NCBI RefSeq assembly: GCF_000143535.2
Contig: NC_037311.1
Location: 3,100,001 to 3,164,000, forward strand
Reading direction: 5' to 3'
Origin: Botrytis cinerea B05.10
Taxonomy: Eukaryota; Ascomycota; Leotiomycetes; Helotiales; Sclerotiniaceae
Length of the DNA stretch: 64,000 nucleotides
Positions 39,482-53,619 of the stretch are shown here, piece after piece. The position numbers were made by a program, and so were the translations under genes. The notes below the pieces were generated by a model, which worked only from the letters and a program-made list of their open reading frames with translations, was not told the origin of the DNA and made no database searches. Position 1 is the first letter of the stretch. Each line of letters begins with the position of its first letter.

Positions 39482-41278
39482 TTATAACTTGTTCTGGTTC
39501 TCCTCCTTCTCCTGTCTCGAGTCGCGGTCCAACGAATTTCGTAGGGAGTCTTCGTCGGCGGCCTCGATGACAGGACCGGTGTAGAACTTCTTGCCAGAAA
39601 TATACCAATAGATGGTAGAGAAGCCTAGGATCAATCCTAGGAAGGCGATCGCGTAGTTCATGTTGAGGGCAGTCACTGGTCGTTCGGTCGGGAGAATGAA
39701 GATGATACTGACAAATACAGTCCAGATGCAGGCCCATGCATTTACGGCAGTACTGAATTTACCCATATGCCATGGACCTGGCTCGAATTTGCCAAAGCCA
39801 AGTTTGCACGCAATTGGAATACAGTAGCTCCAATCTAAAGCAATGGCGCAAACATTGAAGACTCCAGAGATGGCAGTGTAGGATCCAAGACCGATAAGGT
39901 TGATGGCAATGCAGAGGGCGACAGAAATCCAGACAGCTGCAATGGGCGTTCCAGTCATAGGTAAGATTTGTGTCCACACTTTGGAGAATGGCACAAGCTT
40001 ATCACGGGAGAAAGCAAAAACAGTTCGGGCCAATGATTGCTAGATTCAATGTCAGCCCATTTTTGCCAAGAGTAGGGAGGATTTGCAACGTACCATAGCA
40101 GTAAAGCAAACAAATTCGAGAATGATGAATCCGCAGACGGTGTAGAAGATACCACCTGCCTTTCCTAGACTGTTGTAGAAAAGTTGAGCGACGGGCTGGC
40201 CAATACTTGTGCCAAGGATTTCGGCAGGGTCACCCATGCAGAAACAAAGTACAATGTTGAAAAGGAATCCAGCGACATAAGTGAAGAGCATAGCCATAGA
40301 GATAGCCCAAGGCGCTTTCTTCTCTGGTTCGGAAATTCTAATCGCTTAATTAGCCCAAATGATCCAAGAAAGTGTCAGATTACTTACTCTTCCGTGATAT
40401 GAGCGGTAGCATCGTAATCGGTCATGGTCCAGGAAACGGAGAGAAACCCGAAGAGAAAACTCCATCCGACAGGGGTCCAACCGGAGGTTGAATCAACGTT
40501 GGTAAAGACATAGGTGGCATCATGTTTGTTCGGGGTTTTGACCAGAAGAGCGATACAGCACGATACCAAAACGAGAACGTGGAAGATAACGTAGCTCTTT
40601 GTCATCTTTTCCATCCAATAGGTAGACAATGAATTGACCAATCCAGTAAGAACCATCAAACCTGCCATTACACCCACTGTTGTATTTGCGTTAATCGTAT
40701 AGTCAAAATCTTTTCCAATGGAGACGGCCGCTAACAGCATCTGAGATGCACCGTATTGAGAGGAGGCGACACCAGCAACCTGTCCAAGAAGATTCAGCCA
40801 ACCGGTAACCCAACTAATAGATGGTACCCATTCGGTTGGCGTCAGTCGTGAAATTGCAAAGTATAGACCGCCGGAGGTAGGATATGCAGAGACTAGCTCA
40901 GCGACAGAAAGCTATTAAGAAATGAGCAAGATGTTCAGCCAAAAATGTGGTTGCCATTAAACTTACAGCGATACACATGCAGCCAGCACCAGAAATTGCC
41001 CAACACCATACAGCTGCGGCAGATCCGCCAGACATAATTGGGTAGGAGAAAGTGGTCATGGTAGTAGCAAACAATCCACTGATAGAGACGGCGAAGGAGA
41101 AAGTTGAGAGGTATCCGAATTCTCTCTTGAATACAGGTTTGTATCCAAATTGAGCAGCGAGTTGTGCATCAGCATCAGGACCTTCCTCCATACCGACAAC
41201 GTTTCTTCTATGTAAATCTCCTTGGTTGGAGTTCTGTTCCAACACTCCACCAGATGAAGTGCTCTTATAGTCCGCCAT
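39482..41278 (-). CDS. GABA/choline-type amino-acid permease
   Basis: A membrane transporter of 545 aa in the amino acid/choline branch of the APC superfamily (Uga4, Hnm1 relatives). Exons: 41278-40967, 40911-40388, 40337-40094 and 40039-39482. Family signs are FGYKPVFKREFGYLSTFSFA near the N-terminus, then SVAELVSAYPTSGGLYFA, ITEEISEPEKKAPWAI (joined across intron 2) and QSLARTVFAFSRDKLVPF (joined across intron 3). About 12 hydrophobic helices are present. The chosen start is MADYKS; an upstream ATG would add 15 residues. It probably takes up GABA, choline or a similar small amine. There is no direct sign that it belongs to either polyketide locus. Confidence 0.92.
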
Positions 41279-44200
41279 GGTGAACTTTTTGTAGTCTATC
41301 GTAAGTATGTTTGAATGTTTCAATGGCTATCAAACCGAATTCGGGCTAATTGAGATAATGAGTGAATACCGAAATCTGGAGGAAAGTCAAAAAAGGAGGG
41401 GAAAATCTCCAGATATATAAAGATGAGAAACAATAAAAATATATGAGCGTTTGCCGTGTTCCAAATACTTGACCCATGGATGGCAGAATTAATGGATCTT
41501 GGCAAAACTCAAAAGATCTTTAGTTCCAAAACAGGCGGCGAATATTTCCAAAATACTCAGCGACTTCATTTACGTAACAGTGCAAAAATACTGATCTTAC
41601 TTCTGGGCTGCGGTAGTTGGTAGACATGATTTCTTACGAAGCACCAGTGATTGCTAGGGTTTTTAGCAAGTCAGTAAGAAAGTAAGCGCGAGTCGACATG
41701 GAGACGGTGGTCGGTCGGGCGATTTTTGAGGTTAGAGTGGGAATGGATGGAGACGAGTGCATCATCTTGCATGAGAAACAAGGTATGTGAGAACGAAAGT
41801 GCAGAGATAGGCTGAAATGGACAAATCTCGGTGGTGCCGTGAGGGACTCCCCTTGTATATCATAAACGACGGATTAGTTATACCAGGTAGATTTGGGAGA
41901 ACAACTAGCATTCTGCTTGGCTTCTAGAGTTCGACGGTTTGAACGCTCGCCTTAGGATGAAAGGATATGGAGTCAAATGAAGGGGCAAAGACGGGATACG
42001 AGTAGATTTCTGCACACTACTAGAGGGTGGGTGATATCCGATCTAAGATGGGAAAAGGGAATGGAACAATGAACATTTCCATGAGAACTAGAGTCACTAG
42101 AATTTTCTGCAAACTCGTTTGATCTTTTTACCACATCTGACGTTGGGATGAATAACAACAACTGGATATCCCCATGGATAAGAACCAAGATAGTTACACT
42201 GGTGTGGAGGTGATGTTACAATGGAATTGCAGTGGGGTTCACGGTGGAATCTTTGGATTGTCAAAGCATGTGTTTCATTGGTTGTGCAGCTTTTGCTCTC
42301 GATTTTCCAATTACTTAGATTTAGTTTGTCCGTCTTGTCCGTCTCGTCTCGTCGGTCTACCTTTCTTTCTCTGTCAAGTGTCAACCATGTTCCAACCACC
42401 CGTATTACGGCAATTACACAGTACGAGAAGGCACCAAGGTGCTTTCGTCCCCATGAAATTTTCGTCCCTTGTGCAATTTTCCTCTAGTGTTTCGAAACTT
42501 GGTCTAATCTAATCTCCTGTTTCTGAGCCTCTTTTTCTTGTTTTCGCTGGCGAGTCTTGTGATTCTTGTCCTCACTATCGCTTCTTGGAAACTGCAAGAC
42601 CAATCCACACCAGATTAGTTTTTCCCACTGGAGGACCCCATTCTGAGGTTGGCATTATTATTCTACTCCAGTCTCGCGAATGCCTCCATGCGGAGTTATT
42701 CTTATCACGACGAGTATTACTAGAATAGGCATCCCGGTAGTGGATCAGAACAAGAGGGGAGGGAAAAGAGGACAGACATTTTACATCTCGCATAACAACC
42801 ATAGCAACAAATAGAGTCTTTCGGGGATTCCTCGCTTTGAACCTCCACAGCCTCGGAATCTGCAAACATTTGGACTTCCGTCGATTTCTGGTGTCCAATC
42901 CATATCTAGGACAATCTTCATTTACTTCCCCTAATTGTGAATGGATACAGCCTTACACTACCATATCTGGAGTATTTCCGCGTGTCCCCAGGTACTGGAG
43001 CATTGACACCAGGCTGGCTGGCGTGTACTCCGTACAGATAACACCCGCATTACGGGACTGCTCAGGGGCCTAATATTGAAATTTGATACTGATATCGCTA
43101 TCTACAAATCCTCCTGGCATAGATAGGGCAGGTGAGACATTACTTTAGATTCTATTTAACCAAGGTTCAATATACTCGAATGGGCATATCTCTCCCCGAT
43201 AATATTATCTTGACGATTGATAGAAGTCCCTGTCGACCTGGGTAAGAAATCATTTATCTATTGAATTACTAAACTCAATTTTGCAGATCACGGAGCGACT
43301 CTGTCCCTGAAGTTTGGCAGGTGTCTCAAACATTCTATCAATGGTATCAATTTCCGCTCAAAGTGACAAACTCCACCCACCCAATCACATTGCCGTGGGA
43401 CGTCTACCTCATTCCGGAAAAGATCTCTATCAATGGGCTGGGATTCCATGTTCTATTCTTCGTTAGTCGGATGCGATGCCAATTTTGCAAGAGAGTATCA
43501 TGCGCGAAATGAATCTATTTATACTCTGGAGCTTCTCTCTCTTCATGCCAGGTAGTTTTCCCAAATACTCACTGGCTTTCTGTCTTACACCACGTCAAAT
43601 ATCTCATGTCTGAGTACAGAGTTTCGCAAGATCAATCTAAAGATAAGCGTCGACACGTGACCTATCACGTGAATTTCTTCCTCAATTCTTGGGGTCCGTC
43701 TCCCCTTTTGCAGCAAAAAATATCCCTTTTCCTCAGCTCAAGACAAGCGAATTAGAATCTGATTAGGATTATTGTCCTGCTATTTTCTTCATCTAATTCA
43801 GAGCTGTAGTTTGGGTGGTTGTCTGCAAGACAAGATCTCTCTCGTCATTCTGTTCTAATCCTGTACTGTACCGTACAGAAAATTTAATTCAGATGCGACT
43901 TCTGCATCTTTCCATTCCAAAATAGCAGGAGACCTCTCCCCCAACTCAAAAAAAATCGAGAGCCGATATAGGTGGTAGCGAAAGTGTACAAACAGCGTAG
44001 TGAATGCTCAAATAAATCTCGGAGTAGTAGTAATTAGTTCTTTGCTATTCTCATTTTCTAGTCCTTTTACCCCCGTCAATTATTTTCTAACGCTTTTGCT
44101 GCATATCCTAATATCTGATCTAAGCTAAAGTGTTCTTCGGGCATTCAATCAGATTGCTCGGTATTCGTTAGCGATCAGTCTTGTTGATTACCTGGGTATT

Positions 44201-44813
44201 AATTGGTATATTGATTCATTTCAATTGCCTCTCCGTTCTTACAGCATCTACCGATGTGAGTATAAAGTTATTAACGTTTGAAAAGACTGGGTTAAATAGC
44301 TCGATATTGTTTCGAGGTGCTCATCAACGAGTGATTCAACGGTATAGCGGGTATAAACGTCTACCACCCAGGCAGTATCTCTTGCCTAAGAATCTGAAAG
44401 CGTTACACATTGAATCACATTGGAACTACCATACGATTACATTCATCTTCTCATTGACGATAATATCGCGACTGCACATTATGAATTATGTTATAATGTA
44501 CGTCTTCTTATTTGGAGAGTCTGATTATCATTTTGGTGACGTCTAGAAACTTTGAAACATGCACATGTATATAATCATTGAAAGTAGAGAACCATCTGCA
44601 ATGTGTGGAAGATGGTACCCAGCATGTACAATCAGGAAACTAGTAGGTAGCAATGAAATCTATTCATCAAAGTTAACTCGCCTGTGGTTGGTATCATGAT
44701 AAACTTCGTGAATAACAAATACAAACAACCCCGTCACCGATCATCATCTCAATCCATTCAGTTACAGCCCCGGACCCTCCCATCGATATTCCACCTTGTT
44801 CACTTGAAAATCC
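41279..44813. other. Region between permease start and second PKS end
   Basis: This is 3.5 kb without a recognisable gene. Two CACGTG boxes lie at 43654-43659 and 43666-43671. The open frames at 42174-42512, 43321-43512 and 44181-44546 overlap frames on the other strand or lack any motif and splice context. Confidence 0.45.
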
Positions 44814-47800
44814 TTACACAAATCTCTTTAAAAATTCCACTCCCTTCTCAACCACTCTAACCGCCTCATCACCACCCCTATCCCTAGTTAAATCAAAAAG
44901 ATGTCCCGATCCCTCTAAAATCTCAATGCCTGCCTCAACTCCCCTTTCTTTTAGTGCCTCATATGTCTTTTGACTTTGTTGCCAAGGAATTAAATCATCT
45001 TCTGTACCATGGATCAGGAATGTTGGGGTCTTGTAGTGTGAAGAGACTATATGGGAGTAGGGTGATATGCGTGCAATTTGACTAGGTGAGGGCATGGGGA
45101 GGTTTTCATAGAAGGTGATGGGGAGAGAGGAAGAAGAAGTTGTTTGAGAGGTGGAAAGCGATGGGAGACCGTTGATCAAGATTGGTAATGCTTGTGCGCG
45201 CCAGTTCATATGTAAAATAAAGCGGGTGCGCGGATCTTGTAGAGAAAACAATTGAGTCGAAGCTCCAGTGCTGGTTGTGGGCGTATAACTTGTAACCGGG
45301 GTGTTCTGTACGCCCTCGAGAAGATTATAAGGTGTTGAAGGATCGGAAATGGACATTTTTGGGAAAATGGGAGTTTTCCACCCTAATTCAAAAATCAGAA
45401 CGGTCAAAGTCTTTGGAAACAGAAAGGAGACTTACATTCATCGTCATAATTCGTAGGACAGTAAAATGCTAGAATAGCTTCGGGTGGTTGAGTCCCTTGT
45501 TCGAGAGATGTAAAGGCGCTAGACATGGCGAGTGTACCACCGGTAGACCATCCAAGTACAACTACTCTACTGCCGTCTACCTTTTGTTGAGGACAATTTT
45601 CTAGACTGATGGATGGTAATGTATTCCGGGCCCATGCCAGAGCATCACAAACATCGGACATAGCTCCTTCGCGGAGTGGTACCTCGGGTATAAATCGATA
45701 GTCAATGCTGACTGGGATAAATCCGTTGTCTTGGAGCAGTCGAATGTGCTTTAGATTAACATCCTTTCGGCTGTATAAGGTATGGCCTCCACCGTGGATC
45801 ATAAGAGCTGGCCTTTGTCAGCTTGCTATGTCTTAACCATAATGTTCATCGTCTTGTGAGGCACTCACCAACAGGTCTCTTAATGTCATTCTTCGCAGCA
45901 CTAGAATCATAATAAACATCCGCAAAAAGTTTACACTCCCCAGTAATCTTATACTCCAGCGATTCGTACTTGAAACTTTTCCTCGGCCTCTTGGGAACAA
46001 AACTCGTACGCTCGGGGGGCTCAAGAAATCCTGTAATAATCCTGACAGTCCGCGATTCAGCACTAGAACTATGTGTCCACGAAACATGTCCGAATCCAGC
46101 TGCTTTCATACTCGATTCCCAAAACCATTCATCGGCCAAAACATGGGTTCGCCCGTCTTCGAAAAACCACCAGCCGTCTAGGAGTCCAAATACCAAATCA
46201 AACCAGAATATGTTACGGGTGAATTCGACTAGTGAGCAGAAGCCGTTAGGCAGGAGCATATCGCGGATATGTGCTGTGGAATTTGAGATGTCTTTGGTGG
46301 CATGAATACAGTTCGTGGATAAAACTATGTGAAACTTGCTCTGCATATTTTCAGAGACAGGCTTTTCGATATCTAAAGTTGTAACAGTGACATTTGGATA
46401 TTTTGAGAATTTTTTCTTGGCAGCATTAACAAACATGGGGGAGATGTCGGAGAATGTGTATTCGAAAGGAATGTCATTGGAAGTGAGAAAATCTATCATG
46501 TGTTTTGTTGTTCCTCCAGTTCCACCACCGATTTCAAGAATCTTAACGATCCCGGAATGGACGGACAGAGCTTGGTGAAGGAAATGTGTGAGATGAGCTG
46601 TGATGGCCGCTGGGGCTGGAGCGGTCGCGTACCATTCTTCCAGAAGCGTTTTGTTCTCTCTTTTTCCGAAGAGGAGTTGTACGGGATCTGCTTTCCCTGT
46701 AAGACAATCTGCAAGATTGGAGCCGGTGACGTGGAGAACACGGTGTTCGAGGTGGAAGAATGGTGCTTCTGTCAAAATTTCTTCATACAGTTGAGAAGAT
46801 GGAGTAGTGTCGACGGGAACGTTAGTTCGCAGAAATCTTCCTCCACCACTCTTTATCAAATCGCCATCTTCCAATATGTTGTGCAACTGCGACACTAATT
46901 TTTGATGTTTTGGTAGGAAATCGATCGACGAAAGAACTTCACCGGGAACCATCGATGGAATGAGACACCCGAGCTTAACAAAGGCCTCCACAACATAAGA
47001 TAGGACTAGTTTCTTCTGCAAAGGATAAACTTTCTCCCAAAAATCATTGAAACCTGTCTTCTTCGCAAACGCATCAAACTCACGGCGACCTTTGTCAAAT
47101 GCTAACTGCGATCCTTTGAGGAAAGATGAATCTTCCAGAAACAAGGTTTCGGTTGCAAATTTCCCAATCATGATAGGGTCCTCGATTTTTTTCAGACTTG
47201 AAGTCAGGGCCTTGACATCAATATTGTTCTTTTTTATATCCGCCTTGACTGGTTTTACACCTTTTCCAAATACAGCAATACAAAGCTCCCCGAAAGTCTG
47301 AAACTCATCCAGTGCGATATTTCCTACACCAAAAGTTTTACTGATATCGTTGCCAAGCTCGATAGCCAGCAAAGAATCTAATCCTTCATCTACTAGATTC
47401 ATTTCTGGCTTCACACTACCCTCGGGGAGATCTAAATGCTCTATCAATAATTGTTTCAGCCGAGAAATTGGATTGGGACCTGCTGGTATTGGTGATATTT
47501 CTTCATTATCTTCTTCCTCGGAGTGAATTATCGTATTATTCATGGATCTGTAGCCTTCGTCTTCCATAAGTGTCGAGACTTTCAATTTTTCTGCCTCCAA
47601 ATCATCAAATGTGATCCGAGGTTCATCAATGACAATAGTGCTGCGAGCATTTGCTTTGGATAATGTCTTGGTTAACGAATTAATATTGACTCTCATGAAC
47701 ATGGCGCCAAAAATCGTTAAAACCAGCTTATGGCTCTTTGAGTCGAAGACATAGATATCATTCTCTACTTCTCTTGGTCCAATTGTCGAATATGTTGAAA

Positions 47801-50800
47801 AGACCGTCCACCCGGAATGTCCATCTGATGCACTCAATTCTTTGTGAAATTCGAGATCAGATATCTTTACACAGACGTTGACTTCATTATCGTTGATGGG
47901 AATAAGACAATTGACATGGAGACCGGCTATTTGAATGAAGTTGTCCAAAGCAATTGGGTCAATTATGGTCTTGCGTCCTAAGCCGAAGAGCTGACTCTCT
48001 TTTGGCAACCTAACTTTTCCGACAATTTCGTGGTCCCTTGCATAGACATCCCTTACACCTTTATACATTTCGGAATATGTTACTGCCCGAGAAAACCTGT
48101 CATATACCTGCCTTCCTTGAAGCTTTTTCGCCTTGGCATCTGATTGGATAGCCGTGAGGCGAGTATGTGGTATCAATCTTTCCGTTCGTAAAGTGCTTGT
48201 TGGGAAAGTATCTCGTAGTAATATCTTACCAGTAGCATGTATCACTGGCTGAGATGAGTTTCTCCTGATTGTCGGACTTTGGCTTGAAAACTCGAATAGC
48301 CAAGATTCGCCATCTGCTTTGAGAATTATTAAGGCCACTGATTTATCAAGTGCTTTACCCAAAGGAGCTTTGATCTCAAGGTCTTGTACTTGGGGAAGCA
48401 TAGGAGCGTCTTGATATAATTTGTAGTTTTCAAGAATTAGAATCGCAGAGGATGCAAGTTCCATGTAGAGAGGGGCAGGGCAAAGAGGTTGCCCAAGAAC
48501 TGCATGACCGGTAATAAATTTTTGATATCCTTGCTCCTGTACGTTGATCCGAAATTCAATATGACTCCTATCTTTGTCATGGAACTTTACAAATGATAGC
48601 ATGGAATTTGGTCGATTAATGGAATAGTCTTTCGGTATTGACGGTAGAGGTATGGCGGTCTGAGCTTCTTTCCATTCCAACCAATGACGTGCCTTCTCAA
48701 ATTGGTAAGGAGGCAGATCAATTCTTTTGTAGCTGTCTTTCTCGCAACGATGATGAAGCCAAAAGTGGACTTTACTCCCAGATTTCCAAAGTTCAAGAGT
48801 CGTATTTGTCAATTGATCTAAGACTCTTTCGTTGTCTAGTTTGATATCCAAGAACTGGTGTAACTGAACACTGGATGTTTTTCCCGACTTGAGCGCTCTC
48901 CTAGCCATTTTGGTGATGGCTGACCCAGAACCAACGTCTAACCATGTGCAACAACCGAGTCTTTGATTAATCCGTTCAACTGCATTGCCAAAGTAGACTC
49001 CTGTTCTCGTGTGTTCGACAACCAGTTCGGGACTAGGAAGTAACCATGCATCATTTTCAGAGCATGTTTCGACGTGAATCTTGGGTTCGCTGAATTTCAA
49101 ACCTTTCATAATTTGCATGTACTCAGGTAGAATAGCATCGGTCAATGCGGAGTGATATCCATGGGTAACATCCAATTTCCTTGCTTTGAGTGACGAAAAC
49201 TCCACTGCATTATTTTTAAGGGTTTCTTCGACCTTCGCAATAGCGAGATGGGTACCGACCAACACAAAGCTTGTCGGACCGTTGTAACAAGCAACCTCGA
49301 CTTCAAATTTGGGTCCTTGCTTTCTCATCAAGTCAATAAACTTATCCAGAGTATCTCGATCTGTTTCGACAGCCAACATAGAACCATTATCATGGCCCCA
49401 CAACTTCTCGACCAATTCAGCGCGACCAACAACAAGCTTCAATCCATCCTCCAGAGAGAGAGACCCTGCAACTGTTAACGCTGTCAATTGTCCAAAGCTA
49501 TGGCCGATCATCGCGCTAATTTGGATACCGGAATCTAGCCACATCTTAGCAGCGCTGTATTGCAGGACGAACAATTTAGAGTGAAGATTCATTGTGCTGG
49601 GATCAGGACTGGAGTCGAAGATGCTAGGGAATATGGAGTTCCTTCCTAGGGACCGCAGAACCTCATCACAATGATCGACATGACGACGGAAGAGTGTTGA
49701 TTGATTGTATAGATTTCGATCCACGGAAGCTGCAGCACTTGTCTGTCCACCGAAGCACAATATCACCGGCTTAACCTTCTGAGGGACGATTAAGCAGCCT
49801 TCCGCTATATTTATCAGCGCGTTGTCTAGTTCGCTAAGGTCCGAGACTGCCGCCGTGAAAATGTTGGAGAAATTCCAGTTCTGAGTTTCTGCTAGGCCAT
49901 AAGAGAGATCACGCAAAGTAATAGAATTCTGACAGAGTTGGGGAATTTGGGCTTTCAGACGATCGCAATAGGCTGCCAAATTTCGTGGACAATTTGCAGA
50001 TACCCTGATAGGATATTTAGCTGTAATAGGCAAACTCTCTGGGCCGTTGAGAAGACAAGGCTTGAACGCTTGGGACGGTGGTTCAACCACGACTATAGAT
50101 GCGTTGCTCCCAGATGCACCATAGTTGTTGATGCTGGCAATACGGAGATCAGCTTCCCATGGTGTTGTCTGGAGCGGAATTTTAATTTTGTCTGGTTCTA
50201 AAGCTCTTATTTTTGGATTCAAGGACAAGTGGTTCGCTTGTTTTGGTATCGATTTGTGCTTCATCATTAGAAGGACCTTGATTAATGATGCAACACCTGA
50301 GGCACCTTCCAGATGACCAATATTGCCTTTTACCGATGCCACATGTAATGGTATCGATCGGTGTGCTCCGCCAAATACTTTGCGGATTGCATTTATTTCT
50401 ATTGGATCTCTGCTTCAAGTTAGCTCCTGAACATCAAGTCTGGCAATTTTGCAGACAATATCGACTTCAAAGATTTTTGGCGTAAAAAAGAGAAAAAGAC
50501 CTACCCGACAGGAGTACCTGTCCCATGAGCTTCGACATATGTGAATTCCGATGGACTGGAGCCTGCAAGTGCTGCTACCTTTTCAAACAACACAGACTGA
50601 GATTCCAAATTTGGCACCGTGATACTCGTTGAATTCATACTCTGATTCACAGCAGATCCAGCAATGACTCCTAATATAGGGTCACCATCTGTAATCGCAT
50701 TCTCCAATCGTTTTAACACAACTATTCCCACACCTTCTCCTCTACAATATCCATCGGCTTCCGCATCAAACGGCTTTGTAGCGCCGGTCGGACTTAAAAA

Positions 50801-52722
50801 TGACGCGGCCCCCAAATTTTCGTAGAAGTATGGACTAGTGTATAGGGAAACACCTCCTGCTAGAGCCGCTGAACAGTCTCCGGCCTGCAGAGATTTGCAT
50901 GCGGCGTCAATTGCAACAGCTGAAGAAGAGCAAGCCGTGTCGTAGATCACTGAAGGCCCTGTGAAACCAAAGAAATGACTGACTTTTCCACTGAGAAATG
51001 CTCGTAAGCTACCTAAAGATGAGAAGGCATTTGGCGGATGTGAAGCAATATTATCGTTGTAGTCAGAACCGCAAACTCCGAAGAAACACCCAACATCATT
51101 TTGTTCGTTGCCTCCTTTGTCTCCAGAAATTAATTGCCGGCCAAAATATCCACTAGATAAGAGAGCATTGTAGGAACATTCAAGCAAGAACCTCTGCTGT
51201 GGATCCATCGACGCCGCCTCTCGAGGAGATTTTTGGAAAAATTTGTGATCAAATGCATCAATATCATCAACGAAATTGCCATAGAATGGCTGTTTCGAAG
51301 ATCTTCTCAGACCTCCGACAGGGAATCTACCCTCTGGTATCGTTCGAAGTAATGACTTGCCTTCAGTCAAGATATCCCAAAATTCTTCGGGCGAATTTGC
51401 TCCAGGAAATTTGCATGAGTACCCAACCACTGCAATTGAGTGTTTGGGATAGACATGTTCTTTCGGTAGATGAGATGGCAAAATATCTTTCTGTACAGAA
51501 GTAGGAACAGTCTGGGATCCGTGATCAGGAAGGAACTTGCTAAGTTTCACGACTTTGAGATCAAATTCACGAACAAGCCGGCTTGGAATGCAGTCGACAA
51601 ACCCTACTTGAAGTACGTGTCTCTTTTGACTTGCATCCAATTGAGCAACTGTGTTTGAGATGGTCGCATACCATTTCGATTGTCTCGAAAGCAGCGAAAC
51701 AAGTGCTATCTCATGAAGCGATCCTTCAAGTATCTCTTGTCCATCCTCACCCGCTCTCAACGCGGTCCGAAGACTTTCTGCCTGGGGAAGTTGTAAAGAT
51801 TCTGTTGATGCACATAGTTGCATAAGTTTCTGACAGACATGTGTCTGAACAGATGAATGGAAACGACCAAAGACAGCCAATGGTATCACACTATAGCCTT
51901 GATCTAGCAAAGCTTTTGATATGGAATCACAAAGTTTCTGGGGAAGTGTTATCGTGATTTTGGTTCTGTCAGAGATAACAGAAACATAAGCCTGAGCACA
52001 GCCACCAGAAATTAGCATATAAAAACCGAGAATTTTACGTGGAGAATTTTACGGCACAAGTGTGGCTTTGCGAAACTAGAAAAACAACTTACTTCTGGAA
52101 AATCCTTCAAGAACTCGTGAACATCGCAAACAGGTTTATTCCTCTCACTCCAAGACACCATAATAGCCGTTGTCCAGTTCCCTCCCGCGTTGGACTGATC
52201 TAGATCAACATAAGCGCCTATGCAAAGAGCAAGTCGCAATGCATTTGAGCACAGTTTGACTAAAGTGTCCTCATCCGAAGCACATGTCACAGCGGCTGCG
52301 GTCAAAAACCCAGTACAGAACCCCTGGGCCCCAATCGGAGTCGCAGATGCAAGGAGATTATCATATGCGTGAACAGGCTCATAGTGGGTCTCGAGATAGT
52401 TGAAAAACTGCACAACGTGAATGATGACTGTGAGGGGCGTGCAAACCATGTTCGGCAAATCCCGATTCATTGGCCCTGGTGGTAATGCACCGGTTTCCAG
52501 CCATTGTGTTAGGAAGGTGCAGTATTCTACCGCAGGTAGTTTCTGTAGAGAAGAATCATGCGCGAGTAGTGTTGGCAAGAAGTCGGAAAGCTCCGTAACG
52601 GCTTTGTGGAATGGCTTTAGGCGTTTGTTAGAAATCAAAGAGTTTCTCACGGTGGAGAGATGGGCCGCGTCAAAGGAATTCGTTTGTGGTCCGAAGACTA
52701 GTGTCGAGTGTTGAAGATTCAT
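44814..52722 (-). CDS. Non-reducing PKS with C-methyltransferase and esterase
   Basis: A complete 2532-aa iterative synthase. Exons: 52722-52093, 51991-50505, 50409-45869, 45807-45436 and 45382-44814. Domains in order: SAT (GFCTG, Cys136; His255), KS from about 395 (Cys564, His699, His738), AT (GHSFG, Ser1010), PT (GHAVLGQ, His1341; Asp1528), one ACP (EGLDSL, Ser1718), C-methyltransferase (LEIGGGTGGT near 1997-2006, SAM binding) and a C-terminal alpha/beta hydrolase with the HGGG oxyanion motif (2224-2227), the GWSTGG nucleophile (Ser2307), HGTEDD and GSGH. SAT-KS-AT-PT-ACP-CMeT-TE is the layout of the clade that makes C-methylated orsellinic-type acids (for example 3,5-dimethyl- or 5-methylorsellinate synthases). 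All key residues are present, so the enzyme looks active. The ATG at 52722 is used because the in-frame codon two triplets earlier is GTG. The likely partner is the O-methyltransferase 4.5 kb away. The exact product cannot be deduced. Confidence 0.9.
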
Positions 52723-53619
52723 GCTCACTAGTGGTATGGTATTGCTGAAAGCAAATTAGTGGTGGTGTAAGACTGTGATCAATAATCGAGTAAGAGAGTC
52801 TTAGATATAGCTTGTCATTGACCCCTCATGAATCCAGTGAGTGGTGGATATAGTCTGAGGAGATCATCAGCGTTGATCTATTAGTTCGTGGCGATTGTTC
52901 AGTCCAGGTAAGGCTATAAGTGCAAGATGCTAAGGCCTAGCAGATTCTCCCTTTTTCACCTATGCCAATTGGTGGTAGGATTTGACTTTTCAGTTGAATG
53001 GGAGGAAAGATACAAACTACGAAAATACCGTATGGAAAGTTTGACATGCTATATGTATGCTCACCTATCTATCTAGTATTTGGCCTCATAAACTTTGACA
53101 AATTCATCACAGTTAGATTATGGGGCAACGCACTCGGGTTTCTTCCAGGGGAGAATATCTTCCATCTCCCTGGTGAATACTCCGCTCCCTTCTTAAATCT
53201 TACTGGAGCTGATCTCCTCAATGATAGAGCGGGGTTGGTGATAAGAAGTCTTACACTGTCAGAGTATGATGGGGGCGTGTTGGTGGTCGTGTTGGTCTTG
53301 GTATTTTATGTACTCCGTACTCGTTTACTTGGAGAAATCCCGGGTTCCCGAGCCTTTGGTGAGCATGGGTTTGCAACACTTAACTAGATTGCGTAATGAA
53401 TAGCTTGTGGTAAGTTGATACTCGAGCATACAAAACTATAACGGGATTAGAGGCAAAAGTAAACGATGTACATGTGGGCCGATTGGAGCTGCAGATTCTG
53501 TAGATCGTTTACTTAATCATATACATTAGTATATCGTTACTTCTGCGGTTCTCATACCTTTATATCATACATTCAAGGGGTATGTGTTCGCTCCCATCAC
53601 TAAAATACATAGAATTCAA
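52723..53619. other. Upstream region of the second PKS
   Basis: This is 0.9 kb between the PKS start and the stop of the membrane-protein gene. A 129-codon plus-strand frame (52998-53387) lies here, with a few hydrophobic stretches but no known motif, and is not accepted as a gene. The region is presumably the PKS promoter. Confidence 0.45.

Noticed and set aside
52998..53387. 129-codon plus-strand frame between the second PKS and the rhodopsin-like gene
   Set aside because: No family motif, no leader-like sequence, and it lies in the expected PKS promoter; open frames of this length occur by chance.
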